Assembly (NCBI GenBank): GCA_021014325.1
Contig: CM037459.1
Location: forward strand, 12,805,501-12,869,500
DNA length: 64,000 bases
From: Plazaster borealis
Lineage: Eukaryota; Echinodermata; Asteroidea; Forcipulatida; Labidiasteridae
Reading direction: 5' to 3'
The notes below the pieces were generated by a model. It was not told the DNA's origin and made no database searches. It was given only the letters and a program-made list of their open reading frames with translations. This document shows, piece after piece, positions 45,199-56,989 of the stretch. Numbering within the stretch: the stretch's first letter is position 1; each line of letters opens with the position of its first letter. A program made the translations under genes and the position numbers.

Positions 45199-45729
45199 GG
45201 GCCCAATTTATTTCATAGAGCTGTTTAAAGGGTCTGTAGCCTATACATTTGGTAATGACTCTGAAAATTAATGGCAATAAAAACTTACTTGGTAAGAAGT
45301 ACAGCAGCTTTGGATAGTATAATTCATTTTGAGAAACTGTTCACTTTTAAGTACTGCGGTTATAGAAAAAGAGATAACTTTTAATCCCCAACAAATTTGA
45401 ATCTGAGAAGCGTTACTACATTAAAGATTCTCAGATTGTGTATTCCAATTGCAGATTATTCTTCCTGTAAGGACACAACCGTTCCATTTTTTTGTGTGCA
45501 AATATCTCAAAAAACACTACCACCTTTTGAAATGAAATTTTCACAGGTTAATGTTCGTTGTTTTTTTCTTTCATGATTTTCTTGCAACTTCGATGGCCAA
45601 TTATAATTAAGCCCAAATTTGCACAGGTTTGTTATTTTCTGCAAATGTTGGGATAACCCACGTAAGTATACTGGTCTTTGAAAATTATCCAAAGTGTACC
45701 CTGCCTTTAAGCAGCTCTATGAAATTGGG
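45199..45729. mobile_element. Palindromic MITE family B, copy 5, split by a family P insertion
   Basis: The left remnant GGGCCCAATTTATTTCATAG and right remnant CAGCTCTATGAAATTGGG belong to family B. Everything between is the family P element at 45235-45710. Confidence 0.75.
45235..45710 (-). mobile_element. TTAA-flanked MITE family P, copy 4, nested
   Basis: Left TTAAAGGGTCTGTAGCCTAT, right complement TTAAAGGCAGGGTACACTTT, with TTAA on both edges. The interior, read reversed, has AACCTGTGAAAATTTCATTT and CAATCTGAGAATC as in the other copies. The - strand frame 45507-45692 lies inside it. Confidence 0.8.
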
Positions 45730-46846
45730 AATGATCCGCCGGTTTCCTCATGTTTTCTTCTTCTTTATTAATATTTTCATAGAAAACTAAAAAACACTTA
45801 CATCGAAGTGTGCTTGGCCTTTTTTTTCCCCCCTTTCTCCCTCAAATTTGCATGTCTGTGTCAATGAGAGGTGAAAATATTACTTGAACATTGTGCAAGT
45901 AGGACCGAGATTGTAGCCTAGCGTACTTATATTTCCTAAATGGCTAATGGGGGCTGTTGGAGTGTTATGATTACCAAGGGAAACCCCCTCCATGATGTGA
46001 TATTAGGAAGTGTAGTACTGCAGCTCTACCCTCTAACAGGTGGCACTCACTGTCAATCAGTGTCAGTTGACCTTTTCAAAGTGCGTCATGCAATGGAGTA
46101 AGTATGCCTTCAGTAGGATGGGTAATTTCCCATATGAAGATATGGGAAAACACCTGAGTCATGTCCATTCACTTGTGTGACTGTACATGGTGTAGACGAC
46201 AGCATACGCTCATACATGTATCAATTTATTGCTATCAATGTACTTGTACATGACTATGTAATGTACAGTTCAGAATGTATGTACACTATTGTACATTGTG
46301 AATGCAATGAAGTCATGATGTCAACAGAGGGAGCTCTTCATTTTCACTTGACAGCTCACTGGTAAATCAATTTTTATTACAAGCTGTATGTAGGCCATAC
46401 ATGCAGGTGTACTTTGTACATCTCAACTGACTCCTGTCGAGACGTAGACTTTGGGCATCTCTGTAGACCATGTGACCTGTGACATCACACGTTTACATAA
46501 GAGCCACAGAGCCATGGACTTCCTGCAAGCACGATTTGTACACATCTCAATTGAAGAAAACATTAAATCTTATATTTTGTGGAGATTGCACTGTCTGATT
46601 TATATCCACATCTTAAAACTTGTTCAGCTGTTACTTTTAAACTCTCAAATTTATGTGGAAATTATGATAATGTGAAGTTTCCCAAATGACCAGTGTAGCA
46701 TCTTGCCTGCCAGAAAGGCCCTAGGATGTATAAGGTCACTCTTTATGTAAACAAAGGTTATGGTCTATAGGAATAGAGCTTGGAGAATGCCGTGTGTGCA
46801 GTCATCTGTGCAGATCTGCTTCGAGGCAAGTCGTGCACTCTTGCCA
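45730..46846. other. No feature seen
   Basis: No supported gene. The frame at 46451-46675 lacks splice or start evidence. Confidence 0.4.
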
Positions 46847-46957
46847 TTTTAGCTCAGTACCCCTCAAAAATGTTCATTTGGAAATTAACATTTTCCTCGC
46901 AGAGATGCCCTTTACTACGGAAAAATCTGCCTTTCCCTTACAAGAATGAAGTAACAT
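46847..46957 (+). mobile_element. MITE family A, copy 9 (truncated)
   Basis: TTTTCCTCGCAGAGATGCCC and TTTACTACGGAAAAATCTGC, then CTTACAAGAATGAAGTAACA. The left end and the final AGGCCTG are missing. Confidence 0.6.
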
Positions 46958-47499
46958 GAGGAATGAAGCAACCTGTTACCAAAATGTCTAAGCTTGTGGG
47001 TCTTTGTCTGAACAGCTTACAATTTATTAACCTAAAATGTAATGCACTGGTTTCTACTGCATTTGCAAGGAACGATTTGTGAAAGTTAATTTAGAAAATG
47101 GTTACACATACACATGTAATGTTAAATTTTATGTGTATTCAGACCTTTTGCTTAAGTTTTTTTTAAAGTAGCCCACCGGCATAGTAATCTGTGGGTTTTA
47201 CTTTGCCCCCAGGAAGTTTTAGCAGCCATGATTTAAACATAATTTTTAATAAATGTATTTTTCTGATGTATTAATCATTTAATGGTAGTGATCACAACAA
47301 GTTTATACAAATCAAAGGTCAAATGAAGTTACAATCACACATTTTAAAAAGTTATTATTCACATCTGAAAAGGAAGAAATATGTGCAGAGCATTTTAAAC
47401 AAGTAGGTTGCAGAGTTTTTAGTAGCCCACAGGGAAAGTTGAAAATTGAGGTGTTTACTAGCCCAGAGCAGTTTTGACCAGACAATGTACGCCGGGCTA
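46958..47499. other. No feature seen
   Basis: AT-rich sequence with no recognised gene or repeat. Confidence 0.4.
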
Positions 47500-47960
47500 G
47501 TGCTTAGGGTGAGCACTACCCGTTTTGATACCTCTCCTCACCAACTCCAGGTAGGGATGTAGTGAAAAACAACGCTGATTGGCTCCCAAAAATGACTACT
47601 TTGCGTGCACGCTTGTTAAAAACTTTTGAGCGCTTGTATGGCGTTAAGCACGCGCGTGTCAAAATTCAAGTGTTTTGACGCGATCCCATTTCAAATGAAT
47701 CATGTTTTTACACGTGGTCACCCTAAACTGCATAGAGTTAGACATATCACAAGATCAAAGAAGAATAAGAGGGGACCAGTTGCTCTTTGGCTTGATGCCT
47801 CTCTTCTGGGTTACCATACTTGAGCGGGCACAGAGAGTGGATTGCGCACAGGCCTTATTTAAATGTGCCAGATTCTGGCACATTTATTGAACCAATTCCA
47901 GGGGTTATGAGTGAGCAAGGCATGCTGGGAAAAAAAAAAGCGCGGCGAGATTGTTTACCC
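47500..47960 (+). repeat. Dispersed repeat G, copy 2
   Basis: Forward counterpart of 35729-36160; see the matched blocks listed there. It contains a short palindrome, AATGTGCCAGATTCTGGCAC, and an A-run (47930-47940). The overlapping frames 47626-47823 and 47702-47890 are within the repeat. Confidence 0.75.
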
Positions 47961-48509
47961 CTGAGGAACGAGGTTGGGTGAGCACTGATATTGTATTATT
48001 TATATTATTTATTTCATTACATTAGATATATTTCAGAATTGTTGCAGGTTTTACTGATGTTAACTCAATGCATGTTTTTCATTTGCAGCATTATTTACAC
48101 CTAATTTCTGCTCTATTTTAATTTAAGGCGACACCACTGCTTGTTTGGTTTTGATCACTTGTATATTTAATCGAGCCAGCCACTGCATCATGTCAAGTTA
48201 ACACTAACAGCAGTGTCAACGCAAACACAAACAAATAAGTTTGTCATCCCCATAAGTTGGGGACTTCTCTTTGTTCCCCCATTGGTTTGACTTAATTTTT
48301 TTCTTTCAGAGACGTCCCCATCGGTTTGAATTATGAAAGCGAAGTGAGGGCGTCCTCACTCTCTCAAAACACCCAGATTTTTTTTTTTTTTTTTAAAGTT
48401 TTCAACAGACAGACACCCCTTAAATACTCAGATTCTTCCAATTTTTTTTATATTGAGTAATAATTCACAGGGGATACTGAGTAACTCCCCCGAACAATGA
48501 TATTGACAA
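47961..48509. other. No gene; possible repeat and T-run
   Basis: A T-run lies at 48378-48394. GTTTGTCATCCCCATAAGTT and the following GTCCCCATCGGTTTG look like diverged internal duplicates. Confidence 0.35.
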
Positions 48510-48640
48510 AATAAGGAGATAGTTCAATTGGTAGAGCGCCGTCTCTTAAACCGGAGGTCGTTGGTTCAAATCCCGCTCTGGTAAATTTTTCTTTGTTCAA
48601 CCCGAAAACAAATCACAATCTTTGTTACACGTGCAAATTC
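48510..48640 (+). mobile_element. tRNA-headed repeat family S, best tRNA-like copy
   Basis: A box AGTTCAATTGGTAGAGC, B box GGTTCAAATCCCGCTC, then TTTTTCTTTGTTCAACCC. The spacing of the two boxes is tRNA-like, but the flanking bases do not pair to form a 7-bp acceptor stem. It is therefore better called a tRNA-derived SINE than a functional tRNA. Confidence 0.65.
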
Positions 48641-48689
48641 TAGCCTGTATACCTTAATTTAAGTCTGAGGAGTCAACCAATTGTACGGG

Positions 48690-49054
48690 TTAAAGGAATG
48701 TTACAGAACTGGTAATTAAAATTTTCTTGAAGATCACAGATTAACATAAAACTTACACGGTCTAATGATGATGATAGTAGAAAACATCCCAAGAAATATT
48801 TCTGTCTGAAATGCCATATTTGATGAGAAATAAATAAAACTAATTTCTGATTGGAGTTTATCGCTCATGAGCGTTTTATTCATGCATTTTATAACACATG
48901 CAAATGTGTAATCGGTTTTTCTCTATTTTCTCGTGACCCAGATGGCCGATCGATCTCAAAATTCTTCAAGTTTGTCAGTTTATGTATATGGTGGATTATA
49001 TAAAGTGCTTACACTGTTTTGTTAGCAAAAACCAATTCTGTAATGTTCCTTTAA
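48690..49054. mobile_element. TTAA-flanked MITE (family N)
   Basis: Left TTAAAGGAATGTTACAGAAC and right complement TTAAAGGAACATTACAGAAT are almost identical over about 24 bp, with TTAA at both edges. 365 bp, no coding capacity. Confidence 0.85.
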
Positions 49055-51065
49055 GTGACTATATAATAATACAAAGTGTTTCAGAGCACTTTACAACAAT
49101 ATTCTGATCTGGGCACTGCTTGCTACAATTTGCAATGATGTGATGTCATGCTTGGAGTGCCTGGCTATAGCTCTGGCCTCTCAAGCACCTAATGTCTGTC
49201 AAACATTAGGAAGTGAGACCTCTTGTGGTGAGAATTAGCCATTCGCAACGCCAGTTCACTGCCCAATAAATCCAATGTCATTGATCTTCGTCTCCACATC
49301 ACGGTGTGTATGTCAAAATACAAAATTGAGGCCTCGATTGCTAGCTTTGATCCAATCTGTCGAGAATGCTAATTAATACCCCCTGCGGATATCCATGGAT
49401 GTTGCGATTAGTCTGCAGTATGGTTACGATAACATCAGTGTTTTATATGAGAGAAATAAAATTTTGAGTAGTATTTTTATTTTCAATTATTTGAGAAAAA
49501 CTGTTGTTAATAATATTCTATTTGAAAGTCGAAAGTCAGTGATTGATTTGGTTGATAATCAGTGACGTAAATAACCATTTTGTTTATAATATGTATTTAC
49601 ATGTAGGTGTATGTATCGGGTCACAGAGTAAGATGTAATTTAGGAAGATGGGGTGGTGGGGGGGGGACACCAACATTTGAAACTTAATAAGAAGATATCT
49701 ATATATATATGGGATTTGAGAAGAAGTTTACAGAGTTTACAGTGCTAAAATAAAATGTATGTTATATTGTCAATTTGTTGACATGTACATGTATCTTTGT
49801 AAGAAAGATTTGAAGCTTTGCATGGTGCAGAAAGTAGGAAAATAAATTAGTTTCTGGAAGCAGCCATAAAAATGGTTGTTTTCCCATGAACTGTTTTTTT
49901 TCTCAGGCTAATTTACAGCTATAATAGATGCTATGAGACTCACAGGAAAGCCAATTTTAAAATGTCTTTTTAGATTAGACACTAGTGGTAGTGATTATTT
50001 CCAAGAGGCAGTATTATACCATTGTGTTTATTCTGTAAGCTGTGGATACTACAAAACACCACTTCATTGGAAATGAAATTTATTGACTCGACACGTGCCA
50101 AGAAAATGTAATTTACTTTCCGTACGATAATTTTGGGAAAGTTTTAAGGCTCTGTGATTTCCCTCAAAGCGTAGGGCATCCACTCAAAGAAAAACGACCG
50201 CAATTATTTGTAATTGTTCTTGGAGGGATTTAGTCGGCGCTAAGAAAGTCGGACGTGTCTTCCAAAGTGAAGCTAACGTTTGAACTTGAAGGCAGTGCCC
50301 AGGAAGCAATTTGATTTACAGCCAAGTCGAAGATCTCCGAGGGATAACGTCTAATGGAGATTATATTGATGGGGCGAATGTTATGCCACAACATCTGGGC
50401 CCATGCACCAATGACTCTAGAAAACATCTGAGAGGGTGATATAACGCTGACGGCTGGAAATTAAAAGCTTAGGTTTACGGTCAATTTTTTTTTACTTTCA
50501 TTTTTTTTTCTAAGTGGGTGGTTAAATCAGCCAGGAGGGGCGAGTAAATATTTGTTTTGATTTAACTCAAGCCACAGTGATTTGGAGGCTGTGGGTATTT
50601 GTACTGTTGTATTGATTTATTTTTTGGTGACTTGTCTTGGTTTTTGGGGGTAGAAAATCTTCAGCAGATGGTTGACGTGTGGTAGTGCTGAAATTATATT
50701 GTTTAGAGCGTGTTGTTATTGGTGAAATAAAACTTTAGTTTAGCTTATTGATTGTGTGTAGACTTAATAGTAGCAGGATTTTAAATTGACGGTACTGAAA
50801 AAAGATGATGAGTCGCCAGTTTTAATCTTCTGAAGTTGTTAGTTGCATCCACACCCTTGAGAAATAATTATGTCATAAAATAGAAAAACCAAGTTTTAAT
50901 ACAATCTTAAATCTTTTCTTTTACCATCAACACAAGAGATACAGGGTAGCAATAAAATGTATGCAACACAACATGAGAAATCTTGGGTAGGCATTTTGTA
51001 AAAGAGCGAAACATGGGAGTTCTAGTTTTTGTGAAGTGTTAAAGGGTTGAAACAATATATGTAGA
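49055..51065. other. No gene seen; one GC-balanced stretch
   Basis: Mostly AT-rich with a G-run at 49655-49667 and (TA)n at 49699-49710. 50090-50460 is more GC-balanced and non-repetitive. A - strand frame there (50230-50427) has no visible splice support. Confidence 0.35.
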
Positions 51066-51242
51066 ACATTGCAGAAAAAGTCAGGTTTATGAAAGATGAA
51101 GTTTAGATTCAGAATTTTGGCTAAAAGTAGTTAGAAGTTAGAAGTTGTAAAAATATGTACAACAATGCAGAAAAAGTCAGGTTTATGAAAGACAGATTGA
51201 CAGTTTAGATTCAGAATGTAGGCTAAAAGTAATTAGAAGTTA
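51066..51242 (+). repeat. ~97-bp tandem duplication
   Basis: GCAGAAAAAGTCAGGTTTAT starts at 51071 and again at 51168. Both copies continue TGAAAGA, TTTAGATTCAGAAT and GGCTAAAAGTA. Confidence 0.85.
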
Positions 51243-51330
51243 CCGTAGGAGAGCCAATTATGTTGTGCCTCGTCTTCAATGCTTAGAGAACAGAGTGTAA
51301 GATATTTGTAATGTTTAGGCGTAGAGAGTT

Positions 51331-51480
51331 GCAGGCTTAATTACTTCGTTCTTGTAAGGGAAAGGCAGTTCTCCCTTATTAAAGGGCACCTCTATGAGGG
51401 ATTAGTGTTAATCAAGGGGAAATCAGGGGCCACTCACTAAGGCAATGACTAGGGGGCATGGAGGCTATCATTGCCTGAAA
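51331..51480 (-). mobile_element. MITE family A, copy 10 (reversed)
   Basis: Begins GCAGGCTTAATTACTTCGTT, then CTTGTAAGGGAAAGGCAGTT, AAAGGGCACCTCTATGAGGG and AAGGCAATGACTAGGGG. The far end is degraded. Confidence 0.65.
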
Positions 51481-52324
51481 TCCTACAGTAAATTGTTATG
51501 TATTTAAAGTGACATAGGCTTGCAACGTTTCATCTGATCAGCTTCATTTTGGTTTCTCAGCTGTGCCATTGAAAACTGAAAAGCACAGTATAAAGTCTTG
51601 CTGTGTCTGGCACTTTCCTCCTTTTTTTTTTTTTTTTTTTTTTTGCCATGCTGGAATTGTATGCCTGATGACAAGAAAGCAACATACGTGCAGTGGATGT
51701 GATAAAATTGTAATTTAAAACCAGCAAGACGTAGCTAATAATCTATTATTAATCGGGTACAAACAAAGGCCAACACTCCACCCAAAAGAGATTTACACAT
51801 GGTTGTACCCGCAAGTTTACTAGTCATAGTTTACTTCTCAGTTTCCACACCATGCAAATCTTGAAACATCACTTAAAACAAGCAAGTCTTACAGAGACTT
51901 TTAAAAGGGGTTCAACAGAAGAAGAAGAAGAAGAAATACAAGCATACAAACAAACAAACAATAGTGTAGGTAACCTCAGTTAAAAAATGAAGAAAACCCC
52001 CCCCCCCAAAAAAAAACAAAAAAAAAAACAAAACAAAACAAAACAAAACCAGAAGAACCAAAAAAAGAAAACAGTTTGTGAAAGATGGAATACTGAGTTT
52101 GAATGGTACTTGGGTAGTCATCTTGCAAAGCATAAAGACAGTTGGTTTTTATGATGCTGACACCTTTATTTGGTGAAAGATCAGTCAGAATGATTCCACA
52201 GTGACTTTTGCATTACATATGAACTCCATGGTGACTTGCATTACATTGAACTCCACTGTGAGTCACCTTACATTGGACTCTACGATGAGGTACATTTAGA
52301 AGATGTCATGAATAAAGCAGACAA
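51481..52324. other. No gene; low-complexity tracts
   Basis: A T-run of about 24 lies at 51621-51644, (GAA)n at 51919-51934, C-run and A-run at 52000-52027, and (CAAAA)n at 52029-52049. 52200-52300 repeats GTGACTT(T)TGCATTACAT and CTCCA(C/T)(T/G)GTGA as a short degenerate tandem. Confidence 0.5.
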
Positions 52325-52500
52325 GACATTCTTCCTACTTTAGTCTGATTTCCGATTTTGTTGCCCTTGGGAAAAATCAGAAAAATAATGATTAAATAGC
52401 CTGAAAAGACCAATAAAGCCTACACCATGTGTACATGTAGGTCAGCCCCTGTACTCAATAAAAAGTTCCTACTTTTTTCCAAGAACCAAATATCATGCGT
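52325..52500 (+). repeat. Dispersed repeat F, copy 2
   Basis: Matches 31617-31815, including AAAGCCTACACCATGTGTAC and GTACTCAATAAAAAGTTCCT. Confidence 0.7.
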
Positions 52501-52617
52501 GATAAAGAGAAAGGAAAGAACGCAGATAAAAATCAATCAGAAGTGTTGGTTCTGAAAGGACACTGGGGTTGAGAACTCAAACGTTTTAAACAGGTGTGCT
52601 TTGCTCATCCTCAGGAG

Positions 52618-52765
52618 CAACGAGCAGAGCACCCTGTACAAAAATATTGACCCCAGAGTCCACCTCGGTTCTTCTCAGAACCCAAACACTTCTCCCAAAA
52701 GTAAACCTACTCAATTCTTATACTTCCTACACCATGCAAAGCTTCCAATCTGATTTATAAAACCC
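52618..52765 (+). repeat. Dispersed repeat D, copy 2
   Basis: Matches 22019-22185 in order. The two copies share the CAAAGCTTC(C/A)AATCT end. Confidence 0.55.
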
Positions 52766-53479
52766 AACCAGCTTAAAAGTGTCAAACGAGAATCTCATCA
52801 CTCTCGACACTGACTATGAATTAACTCTAGCTCAGTTCATACATGTATGATGGTAGATGACCGATAGCTGTTAACTGCCATACTAGTACCCTCATGTAAT
52901 TTACATGTGATTGGATATTCATACACACATCAAACCAGTCTGCACAGCAGCTGCTGTTGTTGTTATCTCTGTAGGGATAAACACTATCATAACAGCACTT
53001 TGTTTTAAATCCTACCATATGGCATGTATGGCACTGAAATAGACAATCAATAACGTGGACTTGTTCCGCCATGCAATTTTTTGTTTTACTACTCCATACT
53101 GGCTCACACAGAAAACACCCAAATTGCATGGATTAAATATCAATTAAAAAACAATGCTCACATTTTTTTTGTTTTTTACCCTTTCTCCCACCCGTCATGT
53201 AAATGCCTGCTTGCATGGACTTACACACTGCTGGTGAGTACGCACGCCGATTATTTTTTCTCTCATTTTCTGAGTTGTCTTTTCTCGTCTGACGAATCAT
53301 CACATCGCCTCCGGCGTCCCCCCTTCATGTCTAATTTTCCTCTTCATCTGTTGCTTTTTCACTTCTTCTCTCTCTGTTGTTGTGCTCCCCCCTCCTGTCA
53401 CGCTGTGGGCATGCTTAATCGAGTACTCTATATCCTCCCCCCCCCTTAAATTCTGTCTTGTTAATAACTGCACTCTTGG
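52766..53479. other. No gene proven; pyrimidine-rich
   Basis: T/C-rich on the + strand around 53160-53460. No supported exon. Confidence 0.35.
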
Positions 53480-53963
53480 GATGAATATTGAGTGGTGCGG
53501 GACGATGCTTTCCCCAATCGGGAGCCCTGCGCCGCCACCACGGTATCATTAGATAACTAACCATGTCACCACTGTCTCCTACTGTAGAGTACCATGCTTG
53601 TCTGTGTTGTAGAGCACGTGTGAGGTACATACCATTCTAAGTGTAATATGAACGGTATTACAGTATCACTCCACATACCCGATCCTCGTGTGCTGTACTC
53701 TACATGTGTATACGTGTGTCTCGGCCTCTGCTGTAACCCGTTAACTAGTCAGTGGACTTGTGACTCTTTTCTCTTCTCTTCATCTTGAGGGGCGATGGGG
53801 GAACATTGATCACTAACGCCTCCTGCCCTCTCTCCAGAGAGAGATGGATTATTAATTACTGAATCTCCGAACCCCTCTCGTCTCCCCTTGCCCCCCTACC
53901 CTTGTGGTTCGGACAATGTGGATTTATCAGGGGTGATGAGTCCTTGTGCATGCTTGGCTTGCC
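53480..53963. other. GC-balanced, repeat-free block upstream of a candidate exon
   Basis: Higher G+C than the flanks, with no copies of the window's repeats. It includes homeodomain-like TTATTAATTACT at about 53850. It could be a promoter or enhancer, but this is unproven. Confidence 0.3.
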
Positions 53964-54024
53964 ATGATTAGGTACGCAGGTCCAACGTTACTACTAGATT
54001 ACGACTACAGGATAACCATCGATG
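53964..54024 (+). CDS. Candidate alternative first coding exon
   Basis: ATG at 53964 (G at -3) with an in-frame stop upstream at 53937 opens 20 codons, MIRYAGPTLLLDYDYRITID. It runs to a near-consensus donor, GATG|GTAAGT (GT at 54025-54026), in phase 1. Alternatively, an AG at 53978-53979 would make 53980-54024 an internal exon in the same frame, in phase with the 33380-33419 exon read as APDLPP. The GC-balanced block upstream could hold a promoter. No homology is recognised. Confidence 0.28.
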
Positions 54025-54460
54025 GTAAGTTTAATAACGAGAAAGGGTAAGTGGGCAGCTGTGTCAAGAGAATTGTTCTGTATATGTGTTAATTTGTCTG
54101 TTGTGTTTGTGGGTTTTTTCGTTTTTTTCGTAGTGACTCTTTATCGGTGTTGACATCATTATTATGTGCCTTTTGGTAAATTAAACAAAATTGTGGACGG
54201 TATTTTGTCCATATTCAATTTGATGGACTATTACCTCGACTGAAGTGCTCAATTAAGGTAAGTCATTACACAGTTTAAGCTAAGTACATTTGCCATATTT
54301 GTCACACAGGGTAGGAACTTGTGCATGGTAAAAACTGTGCACAAAATATATCTTTGAGCTCGGTGGTCACGTTAAGACAGTGTTTAAAATTCAAATTATC
54401 AGTTGATTATATTTGTTGTAGTACATGTAAGAGTAAATAATGATGTGGTTATAATTTCAA
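54025..54460. other. No feature seen
   Basis: AT-rich sequence after the donor. Nothing recognised. Confidence 0.4.
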
Positions 54461-54759
54461 GGATGTAAGTATTCCGGATTTTTGGGAAGTGGAGGAAATT
54501 TTACGGATTTTTTTGTGCCCAAAATAACTGGAAAAAAAACATTGAACAAAATAAAATAAAAGTAAATTGAAATCGCGTCACAACTCCCCGGCAAAATAAC
54601 TAGCGCCGCCAACGGTGCCACTGTGATAGTCTCTTTAATATTCGCGCGATGTAGCCTGAACATTCTGACTAGAACTTCAGAGTGACTCAACCGCTCTGGT
54701 CGTTTAAATAATCCAGTATAATGTTTTCTAGATTTTGTTTTTAAGCCCACTTACATCCC
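54461..54759. mobile_element. MITE with GGATGTAAGT ends
   Basis: Left GGATGTAAGTATTCCGG and right complement GGGATGTAAGTGGGCTT share a 10-bp TIR. ~300 bp. The - strand frame 54457-54750 coincides with it and is probably an element by-product. Confidence 0.5.
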
Positions 54760-55477
54760 TAAAAATTGTCTTCTTTTTGGTGTTCTGGATAGTTTGTATT
54801 TAGCCACAAATGTACATATGTTACTTGTACATAACTAATGTAGTTCTTAAACTCATGTTATATGAATCTGTAAGACTATAGCGAAGGTTTGAAGTGGAGT
54901 GTTGAGTGGTCGTTGCTTGGTGAATCGTTAAAGATATAACACTTGATTGTTTAGTTGACATAAACAACTTAACTTAATACCAGTACATTAGAAATCTTAC
55001 CGTCAGAAATACTGCCATGTTGCAAGAAATTCGTCCCCCCTACATTGGATTTCTTAAATTTGCAAAATTGAAATAAACCCCGGTATGACTATGAGCATGA
55101 AATTGTTACTCAATGTTTTCTCAAAAGTTTTAGCACTTTTTCTTGGTGACCTTTTCACAGGTTTGTTAAAGAGGGGCCTTAAGGACTAATTTGGGTTTGG
55201 GATGCACTCATTTTCCAATAGATAGAGTCCTTATGAACATTGCAAAAACGATACAAGTCTCTAACGTCACAAGACAATGGGACCACTGAGCCTCTCTTTA
55301 ATAAAGGTTTGTTTATTGGTAACTAGTGGATTTGAATTTGCACAAGTTTCCTCAAAGCGAAGATTGATCACACCTTGAACTACAACAATTTAAGTTAGAG
55401 TAATTTCACGACTACCAATATGGTTTACTGTAAACCAAAACTAGTTGTAATTGTGGAGCGTTGTATCAATTACTTTC
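54760..55477. other. No feature seen
   Basis: AT-rich, nothing recognised. Confidence 0.4.
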
Positions 55478-55876
55478 CAGGGCTTGATTTGGGGGTAAAA
55501 TTCCACGAGACTGCAGGGCTCGTAGCCCAACATTTTTACAGGACCAGAATTTATAATACAAGATCAGAAAACTAAATGAGAAAGAACTTTCTACGAAGTT
55601 TAATAATATGTAAGCTGTTTTGAACAAGCAGTAGAGAAGAATTATCCCATTCTTAATACTTTGATACTCAACAGACTTGAAAGATATTTATCAGACTCAA
55701 AGTCAACAGTTGAACATCAATTTGTTTTTAATTACACAGTGAGGTATATTATTATTCAATTGACCTAAAAAAACACAAAACACAAGACCGCCGGACTTGC
55801 CCAGTCATGAGTTTACTGGCCCGACGCTAAAATCACTGGCCTCGGGCCTGTGTTCCAGTGTAAAATTTGAGCTCTG
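55478..55876 (+). mobile_element. hAT-like MITE family H, full copy
   Basis: Left CAGGGCTTGATTTGGGG and right complement CAGAGCTCAAATTTTACAC form hAT-type ends. CTTTC occurs directly on both flanks. The interior has TTACAGGACCAGAATTTATA (shared with 63892-64000) and GGCCCGACGCTAAAATCACT (shared with 23389-23475). These two fragments therefore represent opposite ends of one family. Confidence 0.75.
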
Positions 55877-56989
55877 CTTTCACATAGCCATCATTCCTCA
55901 TCAACCGTTCTATTTTGTCATCCCATTGTTTGTTGCTGCTACAGGCATGTCGTAACTCACATTTAAACATATCATTCTATCCTTCACAACGCTGTTTGTA
56001 ATTTTTTTTCGTGGTGAGGGTTCAGTTCAATCTCGCCTAATTTATTTATGTTGGGCGGGGTAGTTTGTTGCTTCAGATCGCCGTGAGACGAGAAGGGCTA
56101 GTTTGGAGTTATGTCGTGGATGGAGTCGCCTTTAATGTCAGTAGGGTTTTACAGTTAATGAAGCATAGCCCATCCTACCCGTTCATCTGTTTGTTTAAAC
56201 CATTCATGGTCTCCAGTCCTGTTGACCCAGCTGCTGGGTCGCATTTGAAAGAATTATGCTTAGGATGTGTCTACCTTGTTTTTTCTGTGAATCTTGTAGA
56301 GTCAAGCTTCTGAATTAAAATGTTGGGCGTTTTTTTTCCCCCCCTTCTTAAAGTGAATCAAACTGTATGAATTGTTCTCCCAACCGCATTAAGCTATTAG
56401 GATTGTTGAGAAGGCATTATACACAAATTTATTTTTTTGGTATATGACTGGCATTATATAATTTTTAAGTGTTCCGATTGTGTGTTCCTTTGTTTGTTTA
56501 TGTACAAATGAAGATTATTATTATTGGTTTATTAAAAACATTAAAACATCGCAGCTAAAGGCTGACTTGTGTTTAGAATATAACAAGAGTTACATAAAAA
56601 AAGATCAAAAAACAAAAAAATAGATAAGATATACAAAAAGATGATCTTCTTCTTGGAGGATTCAAAGTCTTAGTTCATGTCAATATCTAAACTATTTAGT
56701 GGAGGAAAATTGTTAAAAAAGTACAATGAGTAGGATTTGAACTTCCCGTAAATATCCAATGTTGACACATCGGAGCCTCTCCATGTATATTTTACAAATC
56801 CATCATTGAACCAAAAAATGTACTTCTAATTTTCCTCTAAGAATTCTCGTTTCTTCCCATGACTTCGATATGACCATCCATGACCTTAGGTCCATTACTT
56901 ATCTGTCTACATGTTTCACTGCTTATCAAAAAATTGACTTTCTTTTAGCCAATGGCATTAAGGTTTCTCATCCATAGGCAGAGATGTCC
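55877..56989. other. No gene proven
   Basis: AT-rich. 56081-56290 on the + strand is open for about 70 codons after an acceptor-like TTGTTGCTTCAG, but its codon bias is weak and no good donor is apparent. Confidence 0.35.

Noticed and set aside
48515..48600. Possible functional tRNA gene
   Set aside because: A and B boxes are present but the ends do not form an acceptor stem and the downstream tail matches repeat family S.
56065..56313. 82-codon + strand frame after TTGTTGCTTCAG
   Set aside because: No good donor, mixed codon bias and no recognised similarity; left as unannotated sequence.
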